From positions 1,674,001 through 1,738,000 of the forward strand of contig NZ_LR590470.1 in assembly GCF_901472535.1 (NCBI RefSeq): a stretch of DNA of 64,000 nucleotides. The letters run 5' to 3'. Within the stretch, counting starts at the first letter, position 1. The number at the start of each line of letters is the position of its first letter. The notes beneath the pieces were generated by a model. The model searched no databases. It was not told the DNA's origin and was given only the letters and a program-made list of their open reading frames with translations. The position numbers were made by a program, and so were the translations under genes. The DNA comes from Sphingobacterium daejeonense (GTDB taxonomy: Bacteria > Bacteroidota > Bacteroidia > Sphingobacteriales > Sphingobacteriaceae). Below, piece after piece: positions 26,131-35,356 of this stretch.

Positions 26131-26599
26131 ATGAAATATATAATAATTATGGTACTACTTGCTGGATTACACACAGATGATGCCTTGTCGCAAAGCAGAG
26201 ATGAACTGCTAACGAAAAATCAACAATATACAGGGACCGAGCCTCAAAAAGATAATTATAAAGCAGTTTATCAATTGGACACAGATAATCCTGATATTGT
26301 TAAAAAGGCTTTTTAGGAACATAAACAATCTATTGAAAGATCCTCGACTAGCAGGTAAATTGGAGGTTGAGCTAGTTACCTTTTCGGGAGGAACTGAAGT
26401 AATGAGGAAAGATCATGATTATAAAGAACAACTTCTTGATCTGATAGAGAAAGGTGTTCGAGTTGTACAATGTCTCAATTCTTTAGAAGAAAGAGGGTAT
26501 AACAAAGATCAGCTGTTTGATTTTATTGGCTATACTCCAAGTGGCAACGGTGAATTGGTGATTTTAGGCAATGAAGGTTGGACAATAGTAAAACCATAG
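26131..26599 (+). CDS. Exported DsrE/DsrF-like protein (one frameshift)
   Basis: About 155 residues with an N-terminal signal peptide (MKYIIIMVLLAGLHTDDALS). The body VKKAFRNINNLLKDPRLAGK, EVELVTFSGG, a variable acidic section and QCLNSLEERGY then ends EGWTIVKP. This is the DsrE/DsrF-like fold, often seen as exported single-domain proteins of sulfur or redox loci, with one Cys (VVQCLNSL). The frame breaks at T5 26310-26314; removing one base joins VKKAF to RNINN. It starts 2 bp after the thioredoxin gene and ends the operon before a strong terminator. Confidence 0.7.
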
Positions 26600-26646
26600 A
26601 TATTTACTCTATTGTATCAGAAATAAAAATTTAGAATTGAAGAAGG

Positions 26647-26668
26647 GCGTGTTTACACGCTCTTTTTT
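26647..26668 (+). terminator. Terminator of the efflux operon
   Basis: GCGTG (26647-26651) pairs with CACGC (26656-26660) around TTTA, extended by flanking bases, then a T-rich tract. It lies 48 bp after the DsrE-like gene. Confidence 0.75.
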
Positions 26669-27120
26669 ATGCCCATCCTTTTGTGATTAATCCATTTTGC
26701 CTACTTAAATAAAATTCCGCTTCAAACATACCTTTACAATTTCATAATCTTAAATTCACAATGGCTTAACAACATACGAGTTAAAGTGTGAATTGTTTCA
26801 TTACTTTAAATATTTCTTAATGAGTTTTAATTTTTCTAATGTTTTAAAATTTGTATAGAGTTTTTTAATCGTTTTCTTTTTAGAATTGCTTTTAGAAAAT
26901 AAAATTAAATGAATTTATTAACAGGCCAAAATATGGGAATCAATGTATTATATCAGTTAAAATGTTGATTATTAATGCTTTGTTTTTGGTTTTTATTCTA
27001 AAATTATTTGGTTTTCATATATGCAAGCGTTTATTTTTGTGAAAAATAAAAGTTTAAAAATCTTTATTTTTATTAATTAATTTAAAATAAAGGCTTAATA
27101 TTATTTTAATAAACCTTAAT
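26669..27120. other. AT-rich intergenic stretch
   Basis: About 450 bp of very AT-rich sequence between the efflux terminator and the PHP gene promoter. I see no open frame of coding character, no tRNA and no convincing repeat. Confidence 0.6.
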
Positions 27121-27128
27121 TAATTTTG
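27121..27128 (+). promoter_or_regulatory. -7 element TAATTTTG before the PHP gene
   Basis: TAATTTTG fits TAnnTTTG, 25 bp before the ATG at 27154. The -33 region is not clear. Confidence 0.4.
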
Positions 27129-27153
27129 TTACCATAACTTAACCTGTTACTAC

Positions 27154-28335
27154 ATGAAAAATAAACTAACCCTATTAGGTTCATTGTTTTTAATGTCAAT
27201 GTCCCTACAAGCACAGACCGATGATGGCATAATTCGCCTAACCGAATTTGCTTATCCTGTAAAGCGTCAAAATCTAAACATTCCCGATGTAAATGGATTT
27301 AAAGTATTGAAATGTGATTTTCACATGCATACAGTATTTACAGATGGACATGTATGGCCAAATGTTCGTGTTCAAGAAGCTTGGAGGGAGGGATTGGATG
27401 CCATATCTTATACTGAACATATGGAATATAATCCACATAGTGCAGATGTTAAAGTTGACCATAATCGTTCCCATGATTTAGCTGTAGAACTTGCAAAAGA
27501 GAATAATATAGTTTTAGTGAAAGGAACAGAAGTGACCCGTCAAACGCCTCCAGGTCATTTCAACGCTTTGTTTATTCAGGATGCCAATGTTTTGGTTGCA
27601 GACAATAATTCTAATTTGGACCAAGAAGCAATCGATAAAGCATATGCACAAAAAGCTTTTATCTTATGGAATCACCCCGGATGGAAAGCAACTGCTATCC
27701 CTGGCTCTTATGAATGGATCGATTTCGTAGAAAAAATGTACCAAGAGAAAAAACTTCACGGAATTGAAGTAGTAAACGGTCTAGGCTTCCATAAAAAAGC
27801 ATTGGACTGGGCTTTAGACCGCAATTTGACAATCATAGGAAACACGGATATTCACAATCTTATAGCTCATGACTATAATATTGAGGCACCTGGTGTTCAC
27901 AGAACAATGACCCTGGTGATGGCAAAAGACCGTTCCGCAAGCGGTATTCGCGAAGCATTAGAAGCAGGAAGAACAGTGGCTTGGTCAAGTAATTACTTGT
28001 TTGGAAAAGAAGAAAATGTCCGCAACCTTGTGAATGCTTCAATTTCTGTATCGCCATCTTACCATGAGAAAACCAACTCCAAAACTAAAGTCTCAACAAA
28101 ATATTATGAAATAACGAACAATAGCGATCTCTATTTCGAATTGGAAATCAAAGAAGGAAAGGGTACCAAAAGAATTGTTCTTTATCCTGAATCTACCCAG
28201 ATCTTAACAGCTGAAGCTGGTCAATCCAAATTGTCCTATGAATTGTTTCGACATATATCAGAAGCGATAAACATTTATTATTTGATATCAATCTCAAATA
28301 ATAAACCTAGGAAAGCAATGGATTTAAAATTTTAA
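27154..28335 (+). CDS. Exported PHP-domain phosphoesterase
   Basis: This intact 393-residue protein has a signal peptide ending LQAQ. It has a PHP domain with metal-binding motifs CDFHMHTVFTDGH (motif I), YTEHMEY (motif II), KGTEVTR and NTDIHN (motif IV) in the expected order. The C-terminal 100 residues form a beta-sandwich-like domain, as in Sb-PDE-family periplasmic phosphodiesterases. It should hydrolyse phosphoesters in the periplasm; the substrate is unknown. It stands alone, with its own promoter and a hairpin terminator downstream. Its position just before pst is suggestive of phosphate scavenging but unproven. Confidence 0.82.
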   Translation: MKNKLTLLGSLFLMSMSLQAQTDDGIIRLTEFAYPVKRQNLNIPDVNGFKVLKCDFHMHTVFTDGHVWPNVRVQEAWREGLDAISYTEHMEYNPHSADVKVDHNRSHDLAVELAKENNIVLVKGTEVTRQTPPGHFNALFIQDANVLVADNNSNLDQEAIDKAYAQKAFILWNHPGWKATAIPGSYEWIDFVEKMYQEKKLHGIEVVNGLGFHKKALDWALDRNLTIIGNTDIHNLIAHDYNIEAPGVHRTMTLVMAKDRSASGIREALEAGRTVAWSSNYLFGKEENVRNLVNASISVSPSYHEKTNSKTKVSTKYYEITNNSDLYFELEIKEGKGTKRIVLYPESTQILTAEAGQSKLSYELFRHISEAINIYYLISISNNKPRKAMDLKF

Positions 28336-28400
28336 ACACAACCCTTATTTAGGCCAAAACCCTGGATGGTAATAACATAAACCCTTTAATTTCTAATAGA

Positions 28401-28431
28401 AGCGTCCCAGATTTTTGGGACGCTTTTTTAA
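28401..28431. terminator. Bidirectional terminator
   Basis: AGCGTCCCA (28401-28409) pairs with TGGGACGCT (28416-28424), followed by a T6 tract. It separates the converging PHP and DUF3667 genes. Confidence 0.8.
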
Positions 28432-28437
28432 TTTTAT

Positions 28438-29525
28438 TTAATGAATCAGTAATAAACTGATAGAAGCTAATATCAATAATAAGAAAGTAAATGCGATTGA
28501 ATTGAAGAAAAATATCAACATACCTAAGAGTATGCTGCTTCTTTTTTTGGTAGCATAGAAACGATGATGAGCTATGAAAAAATAAAGCACAACATAAATA
28601 AAACCTATACCATATATCCAGGTACTCAGCGTCTTAAACCAATCATAATGGATCAATGACGGTTCGATGAGGTTGAGAATCAGAAAAAATGCAGTTACAA
28701 AAAGTAAGAATGAAAAATAATGTAGGGTAAATACCCCGTGATCATAATACCACCATTTCTTTTTATTATGGAATATATATAGTATAAATGCAAATACCGG
28801 TAGATAGAAGAATAGTGCTTTGGGGAAAGTATGCATAAAAACCGTTACGAAACTCTGAACAATTTCTTCAACAGGAGTTTTATTTTCTTTCAGTTCGTAA
28901 TATTTCTTTGCAAAGGGCCTTAATATTTTTCTGAGTGTGGAATTTTTTGGCTGTTGTTATCGAGTCATAATCAGCTAAGGATTCGACTTTCGAGATACTT
29001 GCTGTATTTTCCGACAAATATGAGTTATCGTCAGTAAGGGAATCTTGGATTTGCTTATCTCCAGGAATTAGTCTCATTGCCTCTCTTAATTCAATGGAGT
29101 CTTCTTCGCTTAGGTTAGGATTGTTAAATAGTTCTTGAATAGCTTTCTGCTCAGATATTTCATTTTGCAAAGAGTCAATTGAAACTTCATCCTGGTTGCT
29201 ATGATTATTAATGGTGATAAAGGAGGCAATAAAAAATGTTACAAACGAAATAAATATATAAAGCTTTACTGGAGGTACATATTGCTGTCGTTTACCTGAT
29301 AAATATATTTTTTGTCAGTTTCCCTGGGTAGAAGAGTAAGTATTTAATTGTCTTCCAGAATTGACCATCATAGTGCGTAAAATCCTCAAAGAAATGAGTA
29401 AATAAATAATGGAATGGTTGTCTATTTTCTGTGTTTTCTTGACCACAATGTGGGCAATAGCGTTCTTCTACAATGTGCCCGCAATTGAGGCAATTTTTCT
29501 CAGCTCGTAATTTTCCGTGACTCAT
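28438..29525 (-). CDS. DUF3667 membrane protein (two frameshifts)
   Basis: About 361 residues. The N-terminus is a zinc ribbon (CLNCGHIVEERYCPHCGQ), then HFFEDFTHYDGQFW and YPGKLT, the signature of DUF3667. A central acidic cytoplasmic or periplasmic stretch and five to six membrane helices follow (for example ALFFYLPVFAFILYIF and SIAFTFLLLILASISLLL). Frames break at T6 29308-29313 (repair gives LTKIYLSGKRQQYV) and at 28912-28917 near KNIKAL; each is one extra base. The function of this Bacteroidota-typical family is not known. It is monocistronic and convergent with the PHP gene. Confidence 0.75.
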
Positions 29526-29766
29526 GGATTGGTTAGTTTTAATGCAAATTAAAATTTTTCTAAATCATTTGAAATGCATCTTGTAAATAAAAAAATAGAA
29601 ATTGGTTTTTATTCAACAAACCTTGGGATTGGGGCTAATTTTGTAGTAGATTTTTAACCATTTGAAAAATAATTGGCAGAAAAAATTAAAACATAACATT
29701 TGCTTAATTAATTTCTTACAATTTCTTTACACAAAAAGTTGGATATGCTAATTCGTTAATATTGAC

Positions 29767-29781
29767 TTAACAATTTGTTAA
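29767..29781 (+). promoter_or_regulatory. Palindrome upstream of pstS
   Basis: TTAACAATTTGTTAA lies 25 bp before the pstS ATG, with further TTAA-rich repeats on both sides. It may be a PhoB-type operator, but the Bacteroidota site is not well enough known to me to say. Confidence 0.3.
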
Positions 29782-29805
29782 TTCTTAATCTTCAATTTTG
29801 TGGAG

Positions 29806-30682
29806 ATGAGAAAAAGTATTAACCGCATTTTTCCGATTATACCTCTAATTGGAGCTGCACTTTTCTATTCATGTAGTAACAATGCCAACTCAATTAAGAT
29901 GAAGGGCTCAGATACGGAAGTTAATCTTGCCGTTAATTTAGCTGAGAAATTTACTATGCTCGATCCTACATTTAGCATAGCCATTTCTGGAGGTGGTTCA
30001 GGTTTGGGAATTACATCCCTGATGAATGGACAAGCAGATATCGCAAATTCTTCCCGTCCACTATCGGCGGAGGAAGTCCAACAGTTCAAAGATAAAAACA
30101 TTGAAATCAAGACCGTTGTGTTCGCCGAGGATGCTACTGCATTTATTGTCCACAAAGATCTTCCAATAGATTCAATTGATGTTGAATCTTTGGCAAAAAT
30201 CATGGACGGCACCATTAAAAACTGGTCTGAGGTGTCGGGTCTTTCTTATCCAATTAATATATATGGTCGTCAGAGCAGTTCCGGGACTCATTCTTTTGTT
30301 AAGAAGAAACTCAAAATCGAGTTTACAAATACAGCTAAAGAGATGACTGGAAACGCGCAAATTATCGAAGGGGTGAAAGCAGATAAAACAGGGATTGGAT
30401 ATGTTGGGGCAGGATATGTAGGGCATGATCCTTCTGCTTCTCATGGAATCAAAATTTTAAAGATCAAGGACAGTAAAGAATCTATAGCTGTTTTCTCCTT
30501 TGGACCAAACGGCAATAAATAATGGCACTTACTTTTTTCAGAGACCATTGTATCAATTTATTCTTGCAGAATCTTGGGATAAAGTTCGTCCTTTTATAAA
30601 TTTTGAAAGAAGTCCGTCAGGAAGGTTATTGATTGAAGACCACGGTTATTACATCTTAGAAAGTCAAAAAAATGAAATATAA
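29806..30682 (+). CDS. pstS: Phosphate-binding lipoprotein PstS (one frameshift)
   Basis: About 291 residues with a lipoprotein signal (ALFYSCSN). Phosphate-binding motifs are present: MKGSDTEVNLA near the start, SGGGSGLGITSL and YGRQSSSGTHSFV. The frame breaks at TTTT 30491-30494; removing one base gives AVSPLDQTAINNGTYFFQRP, the conserved C-terminal block. It captures phosphate in the periplasm for the PstCA permease. ATG 29806 is preferred over GTG 29800. Its last 12 bp overlap pstC. Confidence 0.92.
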
Positions 30683-31563
30683 AGCTAGACTATCTCTTGA
30701 CGTTTTTTTTCAAATTCGTCTTTAAAGCAACAGGCTTTCTTGTTCTGGCATTGTTGGGAGGGATCCTTGCCATGCTGATCTATAATTCCTTTTCATTCTT
30801 TATGAATGTGAGGCCGTTGGATTTTATAACTGGAATGGAATGGAACCCTACGGCAAAAATTCCAAAATATGGGATGCTACCGTTGATCATCAGTACTACG
30901 ATTGTCACTTTTGGGGCCATGATTATTGCGATTCCATTAGGAATTGGGACTGCAGCTTTTATTGCTGAATATGCTAGCCCCAGACTAAAGAATATATTAA
31001 AACCAACCATTGAGATGCTGGCTGCAATACCTTCTGTGGTGATTGGTTTCTTAGGGATTGTCGTAGTGAGTCCAGGGATTGCAAGTCTGGCAGACCTATC
31101 TAATGGATTAAATGCTTTAAACGGAGCGATCCTTTTGGCTGTTATGGCATTACCAACTATTATTACCGTTGCTGAAGATGCTATTCATGCTGTTCCTAAA
31201 ACATACAAAGAAGCGAGCTATGGAGTCGGTGCAACAAAATGGCAAACCTTATGTAAGGTAGTTATCCCTGCTGCGGCACCCGGAATTATTGCTGCGGTGA
31301 TGCTAGGAGTAGGGCGTGCTATTGGTGAAACCATGACTGTTCTGATGGCTACAGGAAATGCCTCAATATTGCCAACTAGCATGTTTGATTCCGTGAAGAC
31401 CATGACGGCGACTATTGCTATAGAAATGGGTGAGGTGCCATACCAGACTACGCATTATTTTGCCTTGTATGCCATAGCAACCGTACTTTTCATAATGACC
31501 TTGGCGGCAAATATGTTGGGAGAATATTTTATTAACCGTTTCAGAAAATATCATGCAGCTTAG
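30671..31563 (+). CDS. pstC: Phosphate ABC permease PstC (one frameshift)
   Basis: About 297 residues with six membrane segments and the EAA loop (YKEASYGVGATKWQT). The true start is ATG 30671, inside the end of pstS. A base is missing from the T8 run after DV (near 30706-30713); adding one gives LDVFFFKFVFKATG. Without that repair only an internal TTG start remains. It forms the phosphate channel with PstA and overlaps pstA by 11 bp. Confidence 0.9.
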
Positions 31564-32410
31564 AAATAATAAATTATCGAGTGTCATCGAGTGGGGTACC
31601 CTTTTGATAAGTACCACTTTGGTATGTTTCTTCTTAGTTGTTGTTATTTGGGAAATTGTTTCTAAAGGAGCAAGTCAAATATCCTGGGAATTTGTAAGTC
31701 AAGTTCCAACAGATGGCATGACAAAGGGAGGGATTCTGACTCCAATAATCGGTACAGTTTTATTAACCTTGATAACTGCTTTGTTCTCCATTCCTTTTGG
31801 TGTGGCTTGTGCGATTTATTTACAAGAATATGCAGAAGATAATTGGTTGACCAGAACTATTCGTGCGTCTATTCGTAACCTCTCAGGTGTTCCTTCCATT
31901 ATATATGGTCTTTTCGGATTAGCCCTGTTTGTTCAGGCTCTTCAATTTGGGACATCCTTGATTGCTGCTGGATTAACATTGGGGCTTTTGTCATTACCTT
32001 ACATTATCACAACAACAGAAGAAGCGTTGATGCGAATTCCAAATAGTACAAGGGAAGCTGCCTTGGCAGTCGGTGCTACTAAGTTTGAAACCATTAAAGA
32101 TGTGGTCATTCCATCGGCTATGTCAGGAATACTTACTGGGGTTGTATTGACTTTGTCACGCGCCGCAGGTGAAACTGCTCCGATATTATTCACAGGTGCT
32201 GCCTTTTATATTAACGGTACCAGTGGATTTGTGAATCAAGAATTTATGGCATTGCCATACCATTTATATATGCTTTCAACACAGCATCAGTCCATCGATG
32301 AGGTTCGACCGATCGCTTATGGAACAGCTTTAGTGTTGATTGTTGTTGTGTTCTTATTGAACTTGACAGCATTTTATATTCGTTATAAGTACAGAAAAAA
32401 TGAAAACTAA
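31553..32410 (+). CDS. pstA: Phosphate ABC permease PstA
   Basis: This intact 285-residue protein has six membrane helices and the EAA motif (STREAALAVGATKFET). It pairs with PstC to form the high-affinity phosphate channel energised by PstB. Its start overlaps the pstC end by 11 bp and its stop overlaps the pstB start by 11 bp, so the four genes are translationally coupled. Confidence 0.93.
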   Translation: MQLRNNKLSSVIEWGTLLISTTLVCFFLVVVIWEIVSKGASQISWEFVSQVPTDGMTKGGILTPIIGTVLLTLITALFSIPFGVACAIYLQEYAEDNWLTRTIRASIRNLSGVPSIIYGLFGLALFVQALQFGTSLIAAGLTLGLLSLPYIITTTEEALMRIPNSTREAALAVGATKFETIKDVVIPSAMSGILTGVVLTLSRAAGETAPILFTGAAFYINGTSGFVNQEFMALPYHLYMLSTQHQSIDEVRPIAYGTALVLIVVVFLLNLTAFYIRYKYRKNEN

Positions 32411-33148
32411 GTTATCTGCAGAAAATTTAAATATCAGTTTTGGAACAAAGCATGTTCTTAAAAATGTTAATGTGGAGTTCGCTGAAAATGAAATCACGGC
32501 ATTGATAGGTCCATCAGGATGCGGGAAGAGTACATTATTGAGATCTTTCAATAGAATGCATGATCTATCGCCAGATGCAAAAATTACAGGTTCTCTAAAA
32601 TTAGAAGACTTAGACCTTTATTCTAGAACAGTTCCAGTAACTGAAATCAGAAAGCGTATTGGAATGGTATTTCAAAAAGCAAATCCATTTCCAAAAAGTA
32701 TTTACGAAAATATTGCTTACGGTTTAAAGATCAACAACTTACCACATGACAAGGCAATCATAGAAAAAGCTCTTCGTGAGGCTTTTTTATGGGAAGAGGT
32801 AAAGAATGACCTTAAAAATGCCAGCAACGAGACTTTCTGGTGGACAACAACAACGTTTATGTATTGCAAGGGCAGTAGCTCTGCGTCCTGAAGTCATCTT
32901 GATGGATGAGCCTTGTTCAGCTCTCGACCCTGTTAGTACACTAAAAATCGAAGAGCTTATTTCTCATCTTAAAGAAAAATATACTATTGTCATCGTTACG
33001 CACAATATGCAACAAGCACAACGAATAGCCGATAAAACCGTGTTTTATGTATCTGGGAGAAGTAAAAGAAGAAGGCTATACAAGCCAAATATTCGGAAAC
33101 CCTATTAACGAAGTAACAGCAAATTATATTACTGGTCAATTCGGCTAA
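32400..33148 (+). CDS. pstB: Phosphate ABC ATPase PstB (two frameshifts)
   Basis: About 248 residues after repair. Walker [13 protein letters not shown]-loop [15 protein letters not shown], signature [14 protein letters not shown], Walker B VILMDEP and the switch His in VTHNMQQA are all present. Breaks: A5 32814-32818 (one extra; repair gives [11 protein letters not shown]) and T4 33043-33046 (one extra; repair gives [14 protein letters not shown]). The C-terminus [17 protein letters not shown] ends at TAA 33146-33148. No phoU follows; a palindromic repeat cluster starts 8 bp downstream. Confidence 0.92.
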
Positions 33149-33155
33149 AATTTCA

Positions 33156-33214
33156 GTGGCAGGTGGGGACACCTGCCACGGCATTTCGCCGTGGTCGGTG
33201 TCTCCACCGACCAC
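33156..33214. repeat. Three overlapping perfect hairpins (REP-like element)
   Basis: Three stems share bases: GTGGCAGGTG/CACCTGCCAC (33156-33165 and 33170-33179), CACGGC/GCCGTG (33177-33182 and 33188-33193) and GTGGTCGGTG/CACCGACCAC (33191-33200 and 33205-33214). Loops are 4-5 bases. The outer stems are alike but not identical. The block is GC-rich in an AT-rich setting and sits just after pstB, typical of REP/BIME-type elements. Confidence 0.8.
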
Positions 33215-33231
33215 CAATAAAGAGAGATTAT

Positions 33232-33287
33232 CTCACATCCCACATCTCACATCTCACAACTCACATCTCACATCTCAAATCCCACCT
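33232..33287. repeat. Tandem heptamer array, about eight CTCACAT units
   Basis: Eight consecutive 7-bp units follow the hairpins. Four are exactly CTCACAT and the others differ by one or two bases (CCCACAT, CTCACAA, CTCAAAT, CCCACCT). No open frame uses it. Confidence 0.85.
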
Positions 33288-33372
33288 CCATGTTTAATTT
33301 CTGTTAAACTTAAAATTCAGTTATTTATAATTACAATTTTGTATTATATTTAACTATAAAATAATTTAAGTT

Positions 33373-33883
33373 ATGAAAAATTCATTATTGTTAATTGGCC
33401 TGTTGGCTATGACTATTTCAAAGCTGCGGTTTAAAAGGTTCTGGTGAGACTGTTGCAGGACCACAGCTGTTGACTGTAGAATTTACAGGAGCGATGGATT
33501 CTACCATTCAAAATAACAAAGGTAAAGCTAAATTATTGGCTGTTCCTGCAGATGTTGCAGATGTAGAAGCAACAGTTATAGATGAGGTAGAATTTGAAAC
33601 CAATGAAATTCCTTTCAGTGTGGAGTTTGAAATTCCTGTTGACCATGTATCTAAAATCAAGCCTGAGATTGTTGAAGGAGCACCTGTAAAATATTATATC
33701 TCGATGGATTGGGATTCGAATGCCGATGGGATTCAGGATTCAACAGACGTGATGATTGATTTTGACAAGCAATTCCCACATGTTGATATAACTCAATTGC
33801 ATCAACAAGTATTTGGTCAAATAATTTCTCTTTTGGGACAAGCTTATTTTTTATTTGGTAAGCAAAGAAATTATGCTAATTAA
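33373..33883 (+). CDS. Lipoprotein, possibly YbaY/YscW-like (one frameshift)
   Basis: About 169 residues from ATG 33373. A lipoprotein signal (LIGLLAMTISSCGLKGSG) appears once one A is removed from AAA 33420-33422. The body is acidic and beta-rich (LLTVEFTGAMDST, IPFSVEFEIPVDHV, VKYYISMDWDSNADG), a pattern reminiscent of the YbaY/YscW lipoprotein family. That link is weak. The last 25 residues (GQAYFLFGKQRNYAN) look less constrained and may reflect another base error. It ends just before a strong bidirectional terminator. Confidence 0.5.
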
Positions 33884-33900
33884 AATATAGCTATTTGCAC

Positions 33901-33945
33901 AACGGATGACTTAGTAAATCAAATTTACTAAGTCATCCGTTTTTA
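33901..33945. terminator. Perfect 19-bp bidirectional terminator
   Basis: Arms 33901-33919 and 33923-33941 pair perfectly around a 3-base loop, with T on both outer sides. It separates the converging lipoprotein and esterase genes. Confidence 0.88.
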
Positions 33946-33953
33946 TTTCTGGA

Positions 33954-34632
33954 TTATAGCACAGCTTTTAGGTGTGCCCATACATTTTCTGCCAATATAT
34001 GCTGCCCTTCTTTGGTAGGGTGAACCCCATCTGCTTGATTTAGGTTTTGGATACCTGCCACTTTATCCAATAAGAATGGGACCAAAGTCATGTTTTGTTC
34101 TTTTGCTAGTTTGGGAAATATTGCAGAGAAATCTTTAAAATATTGATCTCCCATACTTGGTGGTACCATCATTCCTGCCAAAACAAGTTTGCAGTTTGGA
34201 TAAGCTGCTTTTACTTTATTTACAATTTCATTTAGATTCTGAAAGGTTGATTCTGGTGAAATTCCTCGGAGCCCATCATTCGCGCCGAGTTCCAAAACAA
34301 AAACATCAATAGAATCTTTTAATAACCATTCGATTCGATCTTTTCCGCCTGCTGAAGTTTCTCCGCTAAGTCCGGCATTGATACAAGTATAAGGTAAGCC
34401 TAATGAATCGATTTTCTGTTGAATTAATGCGGGGAATGCTTCTGATTGATCTGCCAGTCCTAAACCAGCGGTTAAACTATTCCCAAAAAACAGGATCTTT
34501 TTTTCATTCGTTAGAGGAGTGTCTATTGTACTGGTAGAATCTGTTTTGGACTCTGAATTTTGGGTGGAATTCGAATTATTGCAAGATGCAAGTAAAAAAA
34601 ACAGCAATTGCTGTCATTATTAGTGACTTCAT
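33954..34632 (-). CDS. tesA: TesA-like SGNH esterase/lysophospholipase lipoprotein (one frameshift)
   Basis: About 225 residues from ATG 34632. A lipoprotein signal (AVFLLASCNNS) appears after removing one base from the A8 run 34594-34601. SGNH blocks: FFGNSLTAGLG (block I, Ser), GLSGETSAGG (block II, Gly), LELGANDGLRG (block III, Asn) and DGVHPTKEG (block V, Asp-His). This is the TesA/arylesterase family, hydrolysing acyl esters in the envelope. It is divergent from an ABC ATPase and FtsX-type permease, the same layout as tesA-ybbA-ybbP in E. coli, which supports the call. Confidence 0.82.
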
Positions 34633-34683
34633 GTGATTCATAAAGCTAATTTAATTAAAAATTAATATATAAATTTATTGGAT

Positions 34684-35356
34684 ATGTCATCTACTATGAT
34701 TCTACAAGTACAACATGTTTTCAAAAACTATCAAATTGGAGACAATAATATTCCTGTATTAAATGATATTAATTTCGAGATTGAAACGGGTTCTACGGTT
34801 TCGATTGTAGGTCCATCTGGCAGTGGTAAGACCACCTTGTTGGGTTTATGTGCTGGCCTAGACCAAAGTTCTGAAGGCGACATTATTTTGAATGGAATCA
34901 AACTGAGTGGTTTGAGTGAGGATAAGTTAGCCGAAGTCCGAAAATGAACATGTTGGTTTTGTATTCCAAAACTTTCAGTTGTTGCCCACTTTAACGGCGA
35001 TAGAAAATGTTTTAGTCCCAATGGAACTGAGAGGAGTGAAAAATGGACAAAAGGAAGCCATGGATTTGCTGGACCGAGTTGGATTGGCTGCAAGGGCAGA
35101 CCACTATCCATCGCAATTGTCTGGAGGGGAGCAACAGCGAGTTTCATTGGCTAGAGCCTTCGCCAACAAGCCAAAGATCTTGTTTGCTGATGAACCCACT
35201 GGAAACCTCGATGCAGAAACCAGCTTGATCATTGAGGATATGCTCTTTCAATTAAATAAGGAGTCAGGTACAACATTGGTAATTGTCACTCATGATTTAG
35301 ATTTGGCTGCCAAGACACAAAAGATAATTCCAATTAAAGGAGGGAAGATCCAATGA
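34684..35356 (+). CDS. ybbA: ABC transporter ATPase, YbbA/LolD family (one frameshift)
   Basis: About 223 residues. Walker A GPSGSGKTTLLGLCAG, Q-loop VGFVFQNFQLLPTLTA, signature LSGGEQQRVSLARA, Walker B ILFADEPTGNLD and the His in VTHDLDLA are present. The frame breaks at AAAA 34941-34944; removing one base gives AEVRNEHVGFVFQ. It starts at ATG 34684 and overlaps the permease start by 4 bp (ATGA). The LolD/MacB-type class powers FtsX-like permeases that act on lipids or lipoproteins rather than pumping small solutes. Confidence 0.88.

Noticed and set aside
26669-27120. Hidden gene or ncRNA in the 450-bp AT-rich gap
   Set aside because: No open frame, stable structure or promoter pair was found.
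33232-33287. Repeat array considered as CRISPR
   Set aside because: Units are 7 bp with no spacers, and no cas genes are present.
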